Below, in pieces: positions 33,297 to 42,928 of a DNA stretch of 64,000 bases. The DNA is from Variovorax paradoxus (GTDB lineage Bacteria; Pseudomonadota; Gammaproteobacteria; Burkholderiales; Burkholderiaceae_C). Positions within the stretch are counted from its first letter, which is position 1, and each line of letters starts with the position of its first letter. The notes under the pieces are model-generated. The model did not search any database and had not been told where the DNA came from. It saw nothing but the letters and a program-made list of their open reading frames with translations. A program made the position numbers and the translations under genes. The DNA lies in assembly GCF_030811855.1 (NCBI RefSeq), contig NZ_JAUSRN010000016.1:1-64000 (forward strand), given 5' to 3'.

Positions 33297-34406
33297 TCAG
33301 CTGCGCAGAGCGCGCGACTGGGCGTGCACCGCCTGCACCAGCGCCGCCACGTGGTCCGGCGGCGTGAACTGGCTGATGCCATGGCCCAGGTTGAAGATGT
33401 GGGTCGGCCCGGGCACGCCGCTGTCCGTGTGCGGCTTGCCGAAAGCGCTCAGCACCTTGGCCACCTCGGCTTCGATCCGCTCGGGCGGCGCGAACAGAAC
33501 GTTGGGGTCGATGTTGCCTTGCAGGGCCTTGGCCTTGGCGTCGGTGCCTTCGCCGACCAGCCGGCGCGCAGCCGCGAGGTTTACCGTCCAGTCGACGCCG
33601 AGAACTTCGCAGTCGAGTTCGCGCATGGCCTCGAGCCACAGGCCGCCGCCCTTGGTGAACACGATGCGCGGCACAGGCTGCCCGTCGGAGCCGTTGCGCT
33701 TCAGGCCGGCCAGCACGCGGGCCGTGTAGGCAAGGCTGAATTCCTGGAACGCACCGTCAGCCAGCACGCCGCCCCAGCTGTCGAACACCATCACGGCCTG
33801 CGCGCCGGCGTCGATCTGCGCATTGAGATAAGTGGCCACCGAATCGGCATTGACCGCGAGCAGGCGGTGCATGAGGTCGGGGCGGCTGTAGAGCATGCTC
33901 TTCACGAGCCGGTAGTCGCTGGAGCCCGCACCTTCGACCATGTAGCAGGCGAGCGTCCAGGGGCTGCCGGAGAAACCGATGAGAGGCACGCGGCCATCGA
34001 GCACCTTGCGGATGGATGCCACGGCGTCGAACACGTAGCGCAGCTTGGCCATGTCGGGCACTTCGAGCGCCGCAACGGCCGCTTCGCCCTGCACCGGCCT
34101 TGCGAAGCGCGGGCCTTCGCCGGCTTCGAAGGACAGGCCCAGGCCCATGGCGTCGGGCACGGTGAGGATGTCTGAAAACAGAATGGCCGCGTCCAGCGGA
34201 TAGCGCTCGAGTGGCTGCAGGGTGACCTCGGTCGCGTAGTCGACGTTGGTCGCCAGCCCCATGAAGCTGCCGGCCTTGGCACGCGTGGCCACGTACTCGG
34301 GCAGGTAGCGCCCGGCTTGGCGCATGAGCCAGACGGGCGTGTGGTCTGTGGCCTGGCGCCAGCAGGCCCGCAGGAAAGTGTCGTTTTGCAATGGGGCGAA
34401 AGGCAT
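33297..34406 (-). CDS. hemE: Uroporphyrinogen III decarboxylase
   Basis: A 369-residue cytoplasmic enzyme that converts uroporphyrinogen III to coproporphyrinogen III by four decarboxylations in heme synthesis. The ATG at 34406 begins [14 protein letters not shown]. Signatures: [15 protein letters not shown] near residue 27, the catalytic Asp in [21 protein letters not shown], and F-N-L-G-H-G-I near the end. Full length. It follows the MFS gene by 65 bases on the same strand. The long downstream gap before priA suggests that hemE transcription ends there, though no clear T-run hairpin was found. Confidence 0.97.
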   Translation of the reverse strand: MPFAPLQNDTFLRACWRQATDHTPVWLMRQAGRYLPEYVATRAKAGSFMGLATNVDYATEVTLQPLERYPLDAAILFSDILTVPDAMGLGLSFEAGEGPRFARPVQGEAAVAALEVPDMAKLRYVFDAVASIRKVLDGRVPLIGFSGSPWTLACYMVEGAGSSDYRLVKSMLYSRPDLMHRLLAVNADSVATYLNAQIDAGAQAVMVFDSWGGVLADGAFQEFSLAYTARVLAGLKRNGSDGQPVPRIVFTKGGGLWLEAMRELDCEVLGVDWTVNLAAARRLVGEGTDAKAKALQGNIDPNVLFAPPERIEAEVAKVLSAFGKPHTDSGVPGPTHIFNLGHGISQFTPPDHVAALVQAVHAQSRALRS

Positions 34407-34471
34407 GGCCCGATTGTCGCAGGGGCCCGCACATGGACCGTGTGACGGCCCTGCGGCAGGCCCGGAAAAGC

Positions 34472-35818
34472 TCAGACCACCGGCACGCGCCGCGAATCGG
34501 CTGGGCTCACGTTGCGCCGGTAGAGCATCAGCGTGGCGACGAGCCCGCAACCGGCGGCAGCCGTCATCCACAGGCCCGGCGCGCCCTTGTCGCCGGTAAT
34601 CTCGATCAGACCGGTCGCAATTGCCGGCGTGAAGCCGCCGAACAGCGCCGTTGCGAGGCTGTAGGCCAGTGAGAAGCCGGCGGTACGCACATTGACCGGC
34701 ATCACCTCGGTGAGCGCCACCACCATCGCGCCGTTGTAGCTGGCATAGAGGAACGACAGCCACAGCTCGACCTCGAGCATGCGCCCGAAGCTCGGCGCGC
34801 CCACCAGCCATTTGAGCGACGGGTAAGCGGTGAAGATGGTCAGCACCGTGAAAAGAATCAGCAGCGGCTTTCGGCCCACGCGGTCGGACAGCGAGCCCAT
34901 CACCGGCAGCCAGAAGAAGTTGGAGACCGCCACGCACAGCGTGACGATCAGCGCATCGGTCGTGCTCAGGTGCAGCACCGACTTGCCGAAGGTGGGCGTG
35001 TAGACCGTGATCAGGTAGAACGACACGGTGGTCATCGACACCAGCATCATTCCCGCCACCACGAGGCCCCAGTTGGCCACCATCGACTGGAAGATCTCGC
35101 GCGCATCGGGCCGGTGCTTGCGCGCCATGAACTCCTCGGTCTCCTGCAGCGAACGCCGGATGATGAAGAGCACCGGCACGATCAGGCAGCCGACGAAGAA
35201 CGGAATGCGCCAGTAGAAGTCGCCGATCTCCTGCGAGGTGAAGGTCACGTTGAGCCAATAGCCCAGTGCCGCCGCCACGATGATCGCCACCTGCTGGCTG
35301 GCCGACTGCCAGCTCACGTAGAAGCCCTTGCGCCCGGGCGTGGCCATTTCCGACAGGTAGACCGAGACGCCGCCCAGTTCCACGCCGGCCGAAAAACCCT
35401 GCATCAACCGCCCGATGAGCACCAGGAGCGGCGCCGCAAAGCCGATGGTGGCGTAGGCCGGCACGCAGGCGATGAGCAGCGTGCCGAGCGCCATCAGCGC
35501 GAGCGTGGCGATGAGGCCCTTGCGGCGGCCCACGCGGTCGACGTATGCACCAAGGAAGATCGCACCCAGCGGCCGCATCAGGAAGCCCGCGCCGAAAGTC
35601 ATGAAGGTCAGCATCAGCGACGCGAACTCGTCGCCCGCCGGAAAGAAGGCCTTCGATATCTGCGTGGCGTAGAAGCCGAACAGGAAGAAGTCGAACATCT
35701 CCATGAAATTGCCGCCCGTCACGCGCAGGACGGTGGCCAATTTCGAGGAGGATGCGGTGCTTGAAGAAGAGGCGCGGACGGCCGTGCCCGCTTGCGCTTC
35801 GGAGTGCGCAGGATTCAT
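34472..35818 (-). CDS. MFS transporter, metabolite:H+ symporter (citrate/tricarballylate-like)
   Basis: A 448-residue twelve-helix transporter. The ATG at 35818 (M-N-P-A-H-S-E-A-Q) follows GGGGACAACGAG. The MHS-subfamily signature is [16 protein letters not shown] in helix 1. The loop 2-3 motif is [12 protein letters not shown] and its repeat is [10 protein letters not shown]. The [11 protein letters not shown] region also fits. Members closest in pattern carry citrate or tricarballylate with protons. It stands alone upstream of hemE. A 38-residue soluble Ser/Ala-rich N-terminus precedes helix 1. Confidence 0.9.
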   Translation of the reverse strand: MNPAHSEAQAGTAVRASSSSTASSSKLATVLRVTGGNFMEMFDFFLFGFYATQISKAFFPAGDEFASLMLTFMTFGAGFLMRPLGAIFLGAYVDRVGRRKGLIATLALMALGTLLIACVPAYATIGFAAPLLVLIGRLMQGFSAGVELGGVSVYLSEMATPGRKGFYVSWQSASQQVAIIVAAALGYWLNVTFTSQEIGDFYWRIPFFVGCLIVPVLFIIRRSLQETEEFMARKHRPDAREIFQSMVANWGLVVAGMMLVSMTTVSFYLITVYTPTFGKSVLHLSTTDALIVTLCVAVSNFFWLPVMGSLSDRVGRKPLLILFTVLTIFTAYPSLKWLVGAPSFGRMLEVELWLSFLYASYNGAMVVALTEVMPVNVRTAGFSLAYSLATALFGGFTPAIATGLIEITGDKGAPGLWMTAAAGCGLVATLMLYRRNVSPADSRRVPVV

Positions 35819-35917
35819 CTCGTTGTCCCCTTGGGCGATGTAATGCGCCAAGGGTAGGCCGGGGTTCCCGACCGCTGCCTGACCGTGCGAGTCAGGTAGC
35901 TGTCACTCGCGGCTTCT

Positions 35918-36610
35918 TCAGCTCTTGTATTTCACCGAGCAGCCGTAGGGCCGCGTCGATGCCGCCGAGATCGGTTTGCCGCCAAAGGCTTCGCCGAGCG
36001 CCTGGTTCACGTAGTTGGTCGCGCTCTTGATGTCGTCGGGCCGGGCCGACGCAATGCTGTCGATGCCGCCCGCATACACCAGCATTCCCTTGGGATCGAT
36101 GATGAAGATGTGCGGCGTGGTGCGTGCGCCGTAGGCCTGGCCGATCACGCCGTCCTCGTCCATCAGCACCGCGGTGGGCGACGCCTTTTGCGACTTCATC
36201 CAGGCGTCGAGCGCGGCGGGCTGCAGATAGTCGCTGGCCGCGCGCTCGGTGGAATTGACCGACAGCCAAACCACGCCCTGGGCCGTGGCGGCCTTCTGCG
36301 TGGCAGGCATGTTGCCGCTGTTGTAGTGCTTACGCACGAAGGGGCAGCCCGGGTTGGTCCACTCGAGCACCACGAACTTGCCGGCGAAATCGGACAGCTT
36401 GTGCTTGGCGCCGCTGGTGTCCACGGCAACGAAGTCGGGCGCCTGCTGGCCGACGGCGGGCGCGGCGAAGGCATGGTTGCCCATCAGGAAGGTGGCACCC
36501 AGGGCCACGGCGGCGGCCACCACGGCGCGGCGTGAGGCGCGGCTGAGCGCGGCACGGGCCTGGCGCGCGGCACGGAGAGAACGCGAGTCGGAAGATGGCG
36601 AAACTGACAT
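35918..36610 (-). CDS. Exported thioredoxin-fold redoxin (AhpC/TSA-type)
   Basis: A 230-residue protein with a twin-basic, long signal (R-R-A-V-V-A-A-A-V-A-L-G ... H-A-F-A-A). The fold is that of TlpA/AhpC proteins: V-G-Q-Q-A-P-D-F, V-V-L-E-W-T-N-P-G-C-P-F-V and T-T-P-H-I-F-I-I-D. Only one Cys is in the active loop (C-P-F-V, not CXXC); a second Cys is near the end (P-Y-G-C-S-V-K-Y). This is a peroxiredoxin-like rather than classical oxidoreductase arrangement. It lies 91 bases downstream of the DsbD-type gene's stop on the same strand, order DsbD then redoxin reversed in transcription (redoxin is upstream), so shared thiol redox chemistry in the periplasm is likely. Confidence 0.88.
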   Translation of the reverse strand: MSVSPSSDSRSLRAARQARAALSRASRRAVVAAAVALGATFLMGNHAFAAPAVGQQAPDFVAVDTSGAKHKLSDFAGKFVVLEWTNPGCPFVRKHYNSGNMPATQKAATAQGVVWLSVNSTERAASDYLQPAALDAWMKSQKASPTAVLMDEDGVIGQAYGARTTPHIFIIDPKGMLVYAGGIDSIASARPDDIKSATNYVNQALGEAFGGKPISAASTRPYGCSVKYKS

Positions 36611-36701
36611 GGCCAGCTAGAACTCCAAAATAAAAACGAACAACGGCGACAGCTTAGAGCGCTTTGCTCATGTGCATGTGACAACCCATGTCACACCGGG
36701 G

Positions 36702-38924
36702 TCAAAGCGAAGCCAGCGCCGCGCGCACCTCGTCCTTGCCCAAAATTTCGGTCAGCACGACCGGCGGCTTTCCGGGTGCCTGCAGCACGTACAGCGGCAC
36801 ACCGCTGCGTCCGAGCGAGGTCAGCGCGGCCGTGATGGCGGGATCGCGGCGCGTCCAGTCGGCCCGCAGCATCGCGACCTTCTTGCTGTCGAAGTCGGCC
36901 AGCACCTCGGCGTCCGCAAGCGTGGCCTTCTTGTTGTACTGGCAGGTCACGCACCAGGCGGCCGTGAAGTCGATGAACACCGGCTGCCCCGCGCCCGTGA
37001 GCTCGGTGACGCGATCGGCCGACCAGGGCTGCCAGCGCTGGCTGGTGTTGGACGCGAGCTTGGCGGGCTCCACCGTCTGCAGCACGTTGCGGCCGATGGC
37101 GGCGGTGAGCATCGCGGTGAAGGCGACCAGCACCGTGGCAATGACCAGCCGAGTGCGGCCGCGCAGGGTCAGCGCCCACACGATGGCGGCCATGCACACC
37201 AGCAGCGCGAGCAGCGTGCCGGCACCGTCGATGCCGCTTTGCTGGCCGAGCACCCAGACCAGCCAGGCCACCGTGGCGAACATCGGGAAAGCCAGCAGCC
37301 GGCGCAGCGTGCCCATCCACGGTCCCGGCTTCGGCAGCAGCCGCGCAATGGCTGGAACGAAGCCCGCCACCAGGTAGGGCAGCGCCAGCCCCAGGCCCAA
37401 CGCTGCGAACAGCAGCAGGGCTTGCGTGGCCGGGAGCCCGATCGCAAAGCCGAGCGAAGCGCCCATGAAAGGCGCCGTGCAGGGCGATGCGATCACCACC
37501 GCGAGAACGCCCGAGAGAAAGTCGTTGGCGATCGGGTGCTTGGCCTGCGCCGAGCACAGCGACACCGGCGCCGCGCGGCCGAATTCGAACACACCCACCA
37601 GGTTGAGCCCCATCAGCGTGAACAGCGCCGCCAGCGCTGCCACCACAGCCGGCGATTGCAGCTGGAAGCCCCAGCCGAGCTGGGCGCCCGCCGCGCGCAG
37701 CGCAAGCATGGCGCCGCCCAAGGCGAGAAAAGAGAGCATCACGCCCGCGGTGTAGGCCAGGCCCGCCGTTCGGTGCGCGCTGCGGTTGCCCGCCTGCCGC
37801 GCAAAGCCCAGCACCTTGATGGCAAGGATCGGGAACACGCAGGGCATGAGGTTCAGAAGCAGGCCGCCTAGCAGGGCGCCCAGCAAGGCGACAACGAAGG
37901 TGCCGGCGGGTTGGGGCGGCAGGTCCGTGGACGAGGCCGGGGCGGTCGCCGCGTTCGCGGCATTGGCGGCAAGCGCAGCCTGCAGCGCGGGCGACACTTC
38001 GGCGCGCGGCGCAGCGGCCGCCGGCCAGGTGCCGCTGACCGGCGCCTCGGTGCGCCAGGCCACCGGCTGGCCCGGCTGCCGGTCGGGCTCGGCCAGCGCA
38101 ACTACCAGCGGCAGGGTCGTGGGACTGGCGCTGCGCTGCTCGGCCAGCGGCAGCGTGGCCGTCCAGGTGCCACCCTGCCAGCTTTGCGTCCAGTCCTTGC
38201 CGGACTCCGCGGCGGTGCGGATCAGCTCGGGCGTTTCGGGGAAGAAACCAAGCGTTTTGCCCTGTGCGGCGGCGGGCAGGCCTTCAAGGCGCACTTGCAG
38301 ATTGTTGCCATTGACCTCCACGGCGCCCGGCTTGGCGAGCGGTTGCGGCTGGGCCGCCTGGGCCGCGTCGAAATCGGCCTTGTGCAGCGCCGTGGAGCCC
38401 TGCAGCGGCAGCGCGAGGGTGAACTCGCCTTCCTCAGGGATGCATTCCTTGCGGCACACCAGCCACGTGGCCTTGAGCCGGATGTCCATCGACGAAGCCC
38501 CCGCGCCCAAGGCCAGTGGCGGCTTGAAATTGCTCGACACCTCCAGCGGCACCGGCAGCAGCACCGTGCCCTCGTAGCCGTAGTTGGCGAGCGTGCCTAC
38601 GGGGATCTTTTTCGGCACCGGCCACGCGATGTCGCCGGCCGCCACGCCCGGCGGCAGCGTCCAGTTCAGTTCGGTGGGCAGGCCGGAATCGCCGGCGTTC
38701 TTCCAATAGGTGTGCCACTCGGGCTGGTGGGTGATCTGCAGCCCGACCCAGACCGGTGCGCCCGGCGTAACGCCTTCCGGCGCGTGCGCAACCAGTTCGG
38801 CGCGCACGTGGGGGGTGGCGACGACGGCACCCGGTTTGGATGACAGTTGAGCTGCAGCCGGCATGCAGGCTGCGGCGGTTGCTACAAGAAGCGTAGCCAG
38901 ATGAAAGATGCGGGAAAAGATCAT
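36702..38924 (-). CDS. dsbD: Thiol:disulfide interchange protein, DsbD/ScsB type
   Basis: A 740-residue inner-membrane protein. A signal peptide is followed by a periplasmic domain of about 300 residues (W-H-T-Y-W-K-N-A-G-D-S-G-L, with C-R-K-E-C as the redox Cys pair). Eight membrane helices follow (about 330-610) with the Cys in L-N-L-M-P-C-V-F-P and V-I-A-S-P-C-T-A-P-F. The C-terminal thioredoxin domain has A-A-W-C-V-T-C-Q. All six electron-relay Cys are present, so electrons can pass from cytoplasmic thioredoxin to the periplasm. The large N-terminal domain of this type is closer to ScsB than to E. coli DsbD, so the symbol is by function. Confidence 0.88.
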   Translation of the reverse strand: MIFSRIFHLATLLVATAAACMPAAAQLSSKPGAVVATPHVRAELVAHAPEGVTPGAPVWVGLQITHQPEWHTYWKNAGDSGLPTELNWTLPPGVAAGDIAWPVPKKIPVGTLANYGYEGTVLLPVPLEVSSNFKPPLALGAGASSMDIRLKATWLVCRKECIPEEGEFTLALPLQGSTALHKADFDAAQAAQPQPLAKPGAVEVNGNNLQVRLEGLPAAAQGKTLGFFPETPELIRTAAESGKDWTQSWQGGTWTATLPLAEQRSASPTTLPLVVALAEPDRQPGQPVAWRTEAPVSGTWPAAAAPRAEVSPALQAALAANAANAATAPASSTDLPPQPAGTFVVALLGALLGGLLLNLMPCVFPILAIKVLGFARQAGNRSAHRTAGLAYTAGVMLSFLALGGAMLALRAAGAQLGWGFQLQSPAVVAALAALFTLMGLNLVGVFEFGRAAPVSLCSAQAKHPIANDFLSGVLAVVIASPCTAPFMGASLGFAIGLPATQALLLFAALGLGLALPYLVAGFVPAIARLLPKPGPWMGTLRRLLAFPMFATVAWLVWVLGQQSGIDGAGTLLALLVCMAAIVWALTLRGRTRLVIATVLVAFTAMLTAAIGRNVLQTVEPAKLASNTSQRWQPWSADRVTELTGAGQPVFIDFTAAWCVTCQYNKKATLADAEVLADFDSKKVAMLRADWTRRDPAITAALTSLGRSGVPLYVLQAPGKPPVVLTEILGKDEVRAALASL

Positions 38925-38976
38925 GCCGATAAGTCGGAGCAGGCGGGCGGTGCGAAGTTCCGGGCTTGGAGGGGCT

Positions 38977-39726
38977 TCAAGCGGCCCAGCCCAGCACCAC
39001 GCGGCGGCTGTTGGCGCTCTTTTTCTCTATTTTGGTGACCATCACCGCGCCAATTTCCAAAGTGTTTGCAACATGCGTGCCGCCGCAGGGCTGGAAATCG
39101 ATCTGCGCTTCGCCCTCGCCGCCGATGCGGATGGTGCGTACCGTGCCCGTGCCGCGCGGCGGCTGCACGCTCATGCTCTTTATCAGCGCCGGATTCGCGT
39201 CGAGCTCCTCGTCGGTGATGGCGCCCACGGTCAGCGGATGCGCCGCTTCCACCAGCCGTGCGAGACCGGCGGTCAGCGCTTCCTTGTCGAGCTGATCGGT
39301 CATGTGGAAGTCGATGCGCGCGTAGTCGGGCGTGATCGAGCAGCCGTTGACCGGCACCGGCACAAGGTGGCACAGCAGGTGGCTGGCCGTGTGAAAGCGC
39401 ATCAGCCGGTGGCGGCGCTCCCAGTCCAAGCGCGCGGTCACGCTGTCGCCGGGCTTCAGCGCGGCCAGCAGTTCCGCCTGCCCGGGGGCCGGCACGTGAA
39501 CGAATTCGGCGGTGGGCTGGCCTTCGTCGTTTTTCGCCTTGCGGGTGTCGGCAATGGCGATTTCGCGGCCATCAGGCAAGGCCAGCACGCCGGTGTCGCC
39601 GGCCTGCCCGCCGCCCAGCGGATAGAACACGGTGCGGTCCAGCACCACGCCCGCGTCGTCGATGCGCAGGATGCGCGCTTCGCAGGCGCGCAGGTAGGCG
39701 TCGGCGCGGAACAGGTCGTCGGTCAT
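38977..39726 (-). CDS. Alanyl-tRNA editing protein (AlaX-type)
   Basis: A 249-residue trans-editing hydrolase that removes Ser or Gly wrongly attached to tRNA-Ala. ATG at 39726 is used (M-T-D-D-L-F-R-A-D-A-Y-L); the longer frame enters the neighbour's promoter. Residues 1-95 resemble the AlaRS editing-side fold (T-V-F-Y-P-L-G-G-G-Q-A-G-D-T-G). The zinc ligands are H112 and H116 (F-H-T-A-S-H-L-L) and the C-x-x-x-H pair in P-C-G-G-T-H. No aminoacylation domain is present. It lies just downstream of nothing on its strand and is divergent from the sugar-dehydrogenase gene. Confidence 0.92.
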   Translation of the reverse strand: MTDDLFRADAYLRACEARILRIDDAGVVLDRTVFYPLGGGQAGDTGVLALPDGREIAIADTRKAKNDEGQPTAEFVHVPAPGQAELLAALKPGDSVTARLDWERRHRLMRFHTASHLLCHLVPVPVNGCSITPDYARIDFHMTDQLDKEALTAGLARLVEAAHPLTVGAITDEELDANPALIKSMSVQPPRGTGTVRTIRIGGEGEAQIDFQPCGGTHVANTLEIGAVMVTKIEKKSANSRRVVLGWAA

Positions 39727-39863
39727 GCCGCCGATGGTAGCGGCGATGCGCCGATGGGGTGCGCCCACGCCAAAAAGCGCCCATGACCGACAGCCCATCG
39801 CAGCGCCGCCCGCATGATCTGTGTCAAAGCGGCCTGCAAGCCGCGACAAACCGAGGAGAGCGA

Positions 39864-41225
39864 ATGAAGGTCCCGAGCATCGCTGTTTCTTCCCTGGTCT
39901 CCATGGCCGCCGTGGCAGCCGCTCTGGCGCTGACTGGTTGCGGCGAAGCCGCCAAGCTGGCGCCCGAAGCCACCATCGGGCCGAGGCCCCGACTGGCCGA
40001 GCCCCACAAGACCGTGATTCCCACCGTCAACGTCGCCACCGCGGTCGGCTGGTCCGACACCGCCGGGCCCAAAGCCGCCGACGGCTTGCGCGTGAATGCG
40101 CTGGCGCGCGGACTGGACCATCCGCGCTGGGTCTACACCCTGCCCAACGGGGACGTGCTGGTGGCCGAAAGCAACAAGCCGCCAAAGCCCGAGGGCACCA
40201 CCGACGGGGGCAGCGGCCCCATGGCCAAGATCCGCGACTGGGTCATGGGCAAGGTCATGAGCCGCGCTGGCGCGGGCGTGCCCAGCCCCAATCGCATCAC
40301 GCTGCTGCGCGATGCCGACGGAGACGGTGCGGCCGAGGTGCGGCACGTTTTCCTCTCGAACCTGAGTTCTCCCTTCGGCATGGCGCTGGTGGGCAACGAG
40401 CTCTTCATCGCCAACGCCGACGCGCTCGTCAAGGTGCCCTACACCGAAGGGCAGACCTCGGCCAGCGCCGCGCCCACCGTGGTCACGCCGCTGCCCGCGG
40501 GCATCAACCACCACTGGACCAAGAACGTGATCGCCAACCCGGACGGCACCAAGCTCTACGTCACGGTCGGCTCCAACAGCAACATCGGCGAGAACGGGCT
40601 CGCGGCCGAAGAAGGCCGCGCCGCCATCTGGGAGGTCGACGTGAAGAGCGGCGAGAAGCGCCTGTTCGCGAGCGGCCTGCGCAACCCCAACGGTCTGGCC
40701 TGGCACCCCGAGACCAAAGCGCTTTGGGCCGTGGTCAACGAGCGTGACGAAATCGGCAGCGACCTCGTGCCCGACTACCTGACCTCCGTCAAAGACGGTG
40801 CTTTCTACGGTTGGCCCTGGAGCTACTACGGCAATCACGTCGACTCTCGCGTCACGCCGCAAAAGCCCGACATGGTGGCCAAGTCAGTCGTGCCCGACTA
40901 CGCGCTAGGCTCGCACGTCGCGCCGCTGGGGCTCGCCTTCTCCGATGCGCGCGGCATGCCGCCCGAGTTTGCGAGCGGCGCCTTCATCGGCGAGCACGGC
41001 TCGTGGAACCGCAAGCCCAAGTCGGGCTACAAGGTGGTGTTCGTGCCATTCGTCGGCGGTCAGCCGGTTGGACCGCCGGTCGATGTGCTGACCGGTTTCC
41101 TCACCGCGGACGAAAAGGCCCAGGGCCGTCCGGTGGGCGTTGCGCTCGACAAGAACGGCGCGCTGCTGGTGGCCGACGACGTGGGCAACGTGGTCTGGCG
41201 CGTGTCGCGCGCAAAGCCGCAGTAG
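39864..41225 (+). CDS. PQQ-dependent sugar/sorbosone dehydrogenase-like lipoprotein
   Basis: A 453-residue protein. The ATG at 39864 has GAGGAGAG in front. Signal peptide II with lipobox A-L-T-G-C. The mature part is a six-bladed beta-propeller of the soluble glucose/sorbosone dehydrogenase type: [57 protein letters not shown] and G-E-H-G-S-W-N-R. An insertion of about 35 residues after the first blade (G-T-T-D-G-G-S) is a common feature of this subgroup. It would oxidise sugars or other alcohols at the envelope with PQQ and calcium. No PQQ synthesis genes are in the window. Confidence 0.88.
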   Translation: MKVPSIAVSSLVSMAAVAAALALTGCGEAAKLAPEATIGPRPRLAEPHKTVIPTVNVATAVGWSDTAGPKAADGLRVNALARGLDHPRWVYTLPNGDVLVAESNKPPKPEGTTDGGSGPMAKIRDWVMGKVMSRAGAGVPSPNRITLLRDADGDGAAEVRHVFLSNLSSPFGMALVGNELFIANADALVKVPYTEGQTSASAAPTVVTPLPAGINHHWTKNVIANPDGTKLYVTVGSNSNIGENGLAAEEGRAAIWEVDVKSGEKRLFASGLRNPNGLAWHPETKALWAVVNERDEIGSDLVPDYLTSVKDGAFYGWPWSYYGNHVDSRVTPQKPDMVAKSVVPDYALGSHVAPLGLAFSDARGMPPEFASGAFIGEHGSWNRKPKSGYKVVFVPFVGGQPVGPPVDVLTGFLTADEKAQGRPVGVALDKNGALLVADDVGNVVWRVSRAKPQ

Positions 41226-41240
41226 ACGCCCCGCCAGTCT

Positions 41241-41807
41241 CTAGCGCTGCGGGCGGCCGATCCGGAACAGCCGGTGCCGGCGCAGCGGGTGCCCCTCGGG
41301 CACGCTCGGGTGCTCGAAAGCGCCGGGCAAGTCTTCATGCATGCCGATACGTTCCATCACAGCCGCCGAGCGCACATTGCCAAGCGCCGTGAACGCCACG
41401 ATTTCGTCGAGCCCGAGCCGCTCGAAGCCGACCTGCAGCGCGCCCCGCGCCGCCTCGGTCGCAAGGCCTTGGCCCCACCACCGGCGTGCGAAGCGCCAGC
41501 CGATCTCCACGCATGGTGAAAAGGGCAGCGCGGCCAGCGGCGCGTTGAGCCCAGTGAAGCCCGCGAACTCGCCCGAATCCTTGTGCTCGACGGCCCATAA
41601 GCCCCAGCCGTTGGCGGCGATGCGTGCCTTGAGACTTGCCGCCAGCCCATCGCTGTCGGCCCGAGTGGGAAGCGGCAGCAGGAACGCCATGACTTCCGGG
41701 TCGGAGGCGAGCGCGGCAAAGGGCGCGAGATCGCCCTCGCGCCACTGCCGCAACCGAAGACGCGGGGTCTCGAATTCGATCGGCGGTTGAATGATGGTTT
41801 CGGCCAT
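41241..41807 (-). CDS. GNAT acetyltransferase (RimJ/RimL-like)
   Basis: A 188-residue protein. It begins with the E-T-P-R-L-R-L-R-Q-W strand typical of RimJ/RimL-type enzymes, and has the acetyl-CoA loop W-G-Q-G-L-A-T-E-A-A-R-G-A-L (R/Q-x-x-G-x-A) and the late V-R-S-A-A-V-M-E-R-I-G-M. Such enzymes acetylate N-termini of proteins, antibiotics or small amines; the acceptor cannot be inferred. It converges on the sugar dehydrogenase (16-base gap) and follows the quinone oxidoreductase gene by 24 bases on the same strand. Confidence 0.9.
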   Translation of the reverse strand: MAETIIQPPIEFETPRLRLRQWREGDLAPFAALASDPEVMAFLLPLPTRADSDGLAASLKARIAANGWGLWAVEHKDSGEFAGFTGLNAPLAALPFSPCVEIGWRFARRWWGQGLATEAARGALQVGFERLGLDEIVAFTALGNVRSAAVMERIGMHEDLPGAFEHPSVPEGHPLRRHRLFRIGRPQR

Positions 41808-41831
41808 GCGGCCGATTGTGCGCAGAAGTGC

Positions 41832-42842
41832 TCAGAACCCCGCGAGCACCACCTTGCCCTGCGCCGTGCCGCTTTCGATCAGCGCATGCGCCTTCCTGAG
41901 GTTGGCCGCGTTGATGGTGCCGAAGCTTGCGTTGGCGGTCGTGCGGATGCGGCCCGCATCGACCAGCGCCGCCACCTCGGCCAGCAACGCGCCCTGCTCG
42001 GCGATGTCCGGCGTTTCGAAGCGCGAGCGCGCGAACATCATTTCCCAGTGCAGCGAGATGCTCTTGGTCTTGAGCGGCATCGCGTCGAGCGAGGGCAGGT
42101 CGTCGATCACCGCGAGCTGGCCCTGGGGCTTGAGGCTTTCGATGATCTGCGCGTAGTGCTGGCCGGTCTGCGTGAGGCTCGCGACCATGTCGACCTCGCC
42201 GATGCCGGCGGCCTTGAGTTCGGCCGCGAGCGGCTTCGAATGGTCGATGACCGCATGCGCGCCGAGCGCCAGGCACCAGGCCCGCGTCTCGGCCCGCGAG
42301 GCCGTGGCCACCACGCGCAACTGCGTGAGCTGGCGCGCAAGCTGGATGAGGATGGAGCCCACGCCGCCGGCCCCGCCGGTGACCAGCAGCGTCTGTCCCG
42401 CGCCGCCGTTCTTCGGAACCTTGAGGCGATCGAACAGCAGCTCGTACGCGGTGATGGTGGTGAGCGGCAGTGCGGCGGCCTGCGCGTCATCGAGGCTCTT
42501 GGGCGCCAAGGCCGCGATGCGCTCGTCGACCGCATGCAGTTCCGAATTGGCGCCGGGCCGGACGATCGAGCCAGCGTAGTAGACGCGGTCGCCGACCTTG
42601 AAGTTCTTCACCCCCGCGCCAATTGCCTCGACGGTGCCAGCGGCATCCCAGCCCAGCACCTTGGCCTGGCCGGCTTCGGGCGCCATGTTCTTGCGCACCT
42701 TGGTGTCGACCGGGTTCACCGAGATCGCCTTCACGCGCACCAGCAGATCGCGCGGGCCGGCCACGGGCGCGGGCAGTTCGATGTCCTGCAGCGACTCCGG
42801 GTTGTCGATGGGGAGGGCTTGGTAGTAGCCGATGGCTTTCAT
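41832..42842 (-). CDS. Zinc-type alcohol dehydrogenase-like / NADPH:quinone oxidoreductase (MDR family)
   Basis: A 336-residue protein. ATG at 42842 begins M-K-A-I-G-Y-Y. The medium-chain dehydrogenase pattern is complete: V-K-A-I-S-V-N-P-V-D-T-K-V-R, V-L-G-W-D-A-A-G-T-V, G-D-R-V-Y-Y-A-G, then the nucleotide fold Q-T-L-L-V-T-G-G-A-G-G-V-G-S-I. It lacks the catalytic-zinc Cys/His set, as in zinc-free quinone oxidoreductases. It is cytoplasmic and NADPH-dependent by family. Divergent from a LysR regulator across 86 bases holding a small palindrome, a standard arrangement for a regulated target. Confidence 0.9.
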   Translation of the reverse strand: MKAIGYYQALPIDNPESLQDIELPAPVAGPRDLLVRVKAISVNPVDTKVRKNMAPEAGQAKVLGWDAAGTVEAIGAGVKNFKVGDRVYYAGSIVRPGANSELHAVDERIAALAPKSLDDAQAAALPLTTITAYELLFDRLKVPKNGGAGQTLLVTGGAGGVGSILIQLARQLTQLRVVATASRAETRAWCLALGAHAVIDHSKPLAAELKAAGIGEVDMVASLTQTGQHYAQIIESLKPQGQLAVIDDLPSLDAMPLKTKSISLHWEMMFARSRFETPDIAEQGALLAEVAALVDAGRIRTTANASFGTINAANLRKAHALIESGTAQGKVVLAGF

Positions 42843-42886
42843 GTCGGAGACCTTTCTTGAATGGATGGCCTCACTGTAGGATGGCA

Positions 42887-42899
42887 ATCAAAAATTGAT
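42887..42899. promoter_or_regulatory. Small palindrome in the oxidoreductase/LysR divergent promoter
   Basis: ATCAA-AAA-TTGAT is a perfect 5-bp inverted repeat of 13 bases total, sitting midway between the two divergent start codons. The form (T-N-A dyad with AT-rich centre) suits LysR binding. It is the only dyad I see in the 86-base gap. Confidence 0.45.
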
Positions 42900-42928
42900 A
42901 AGCCCGTCTGAATAAGCAACACTTTCAA

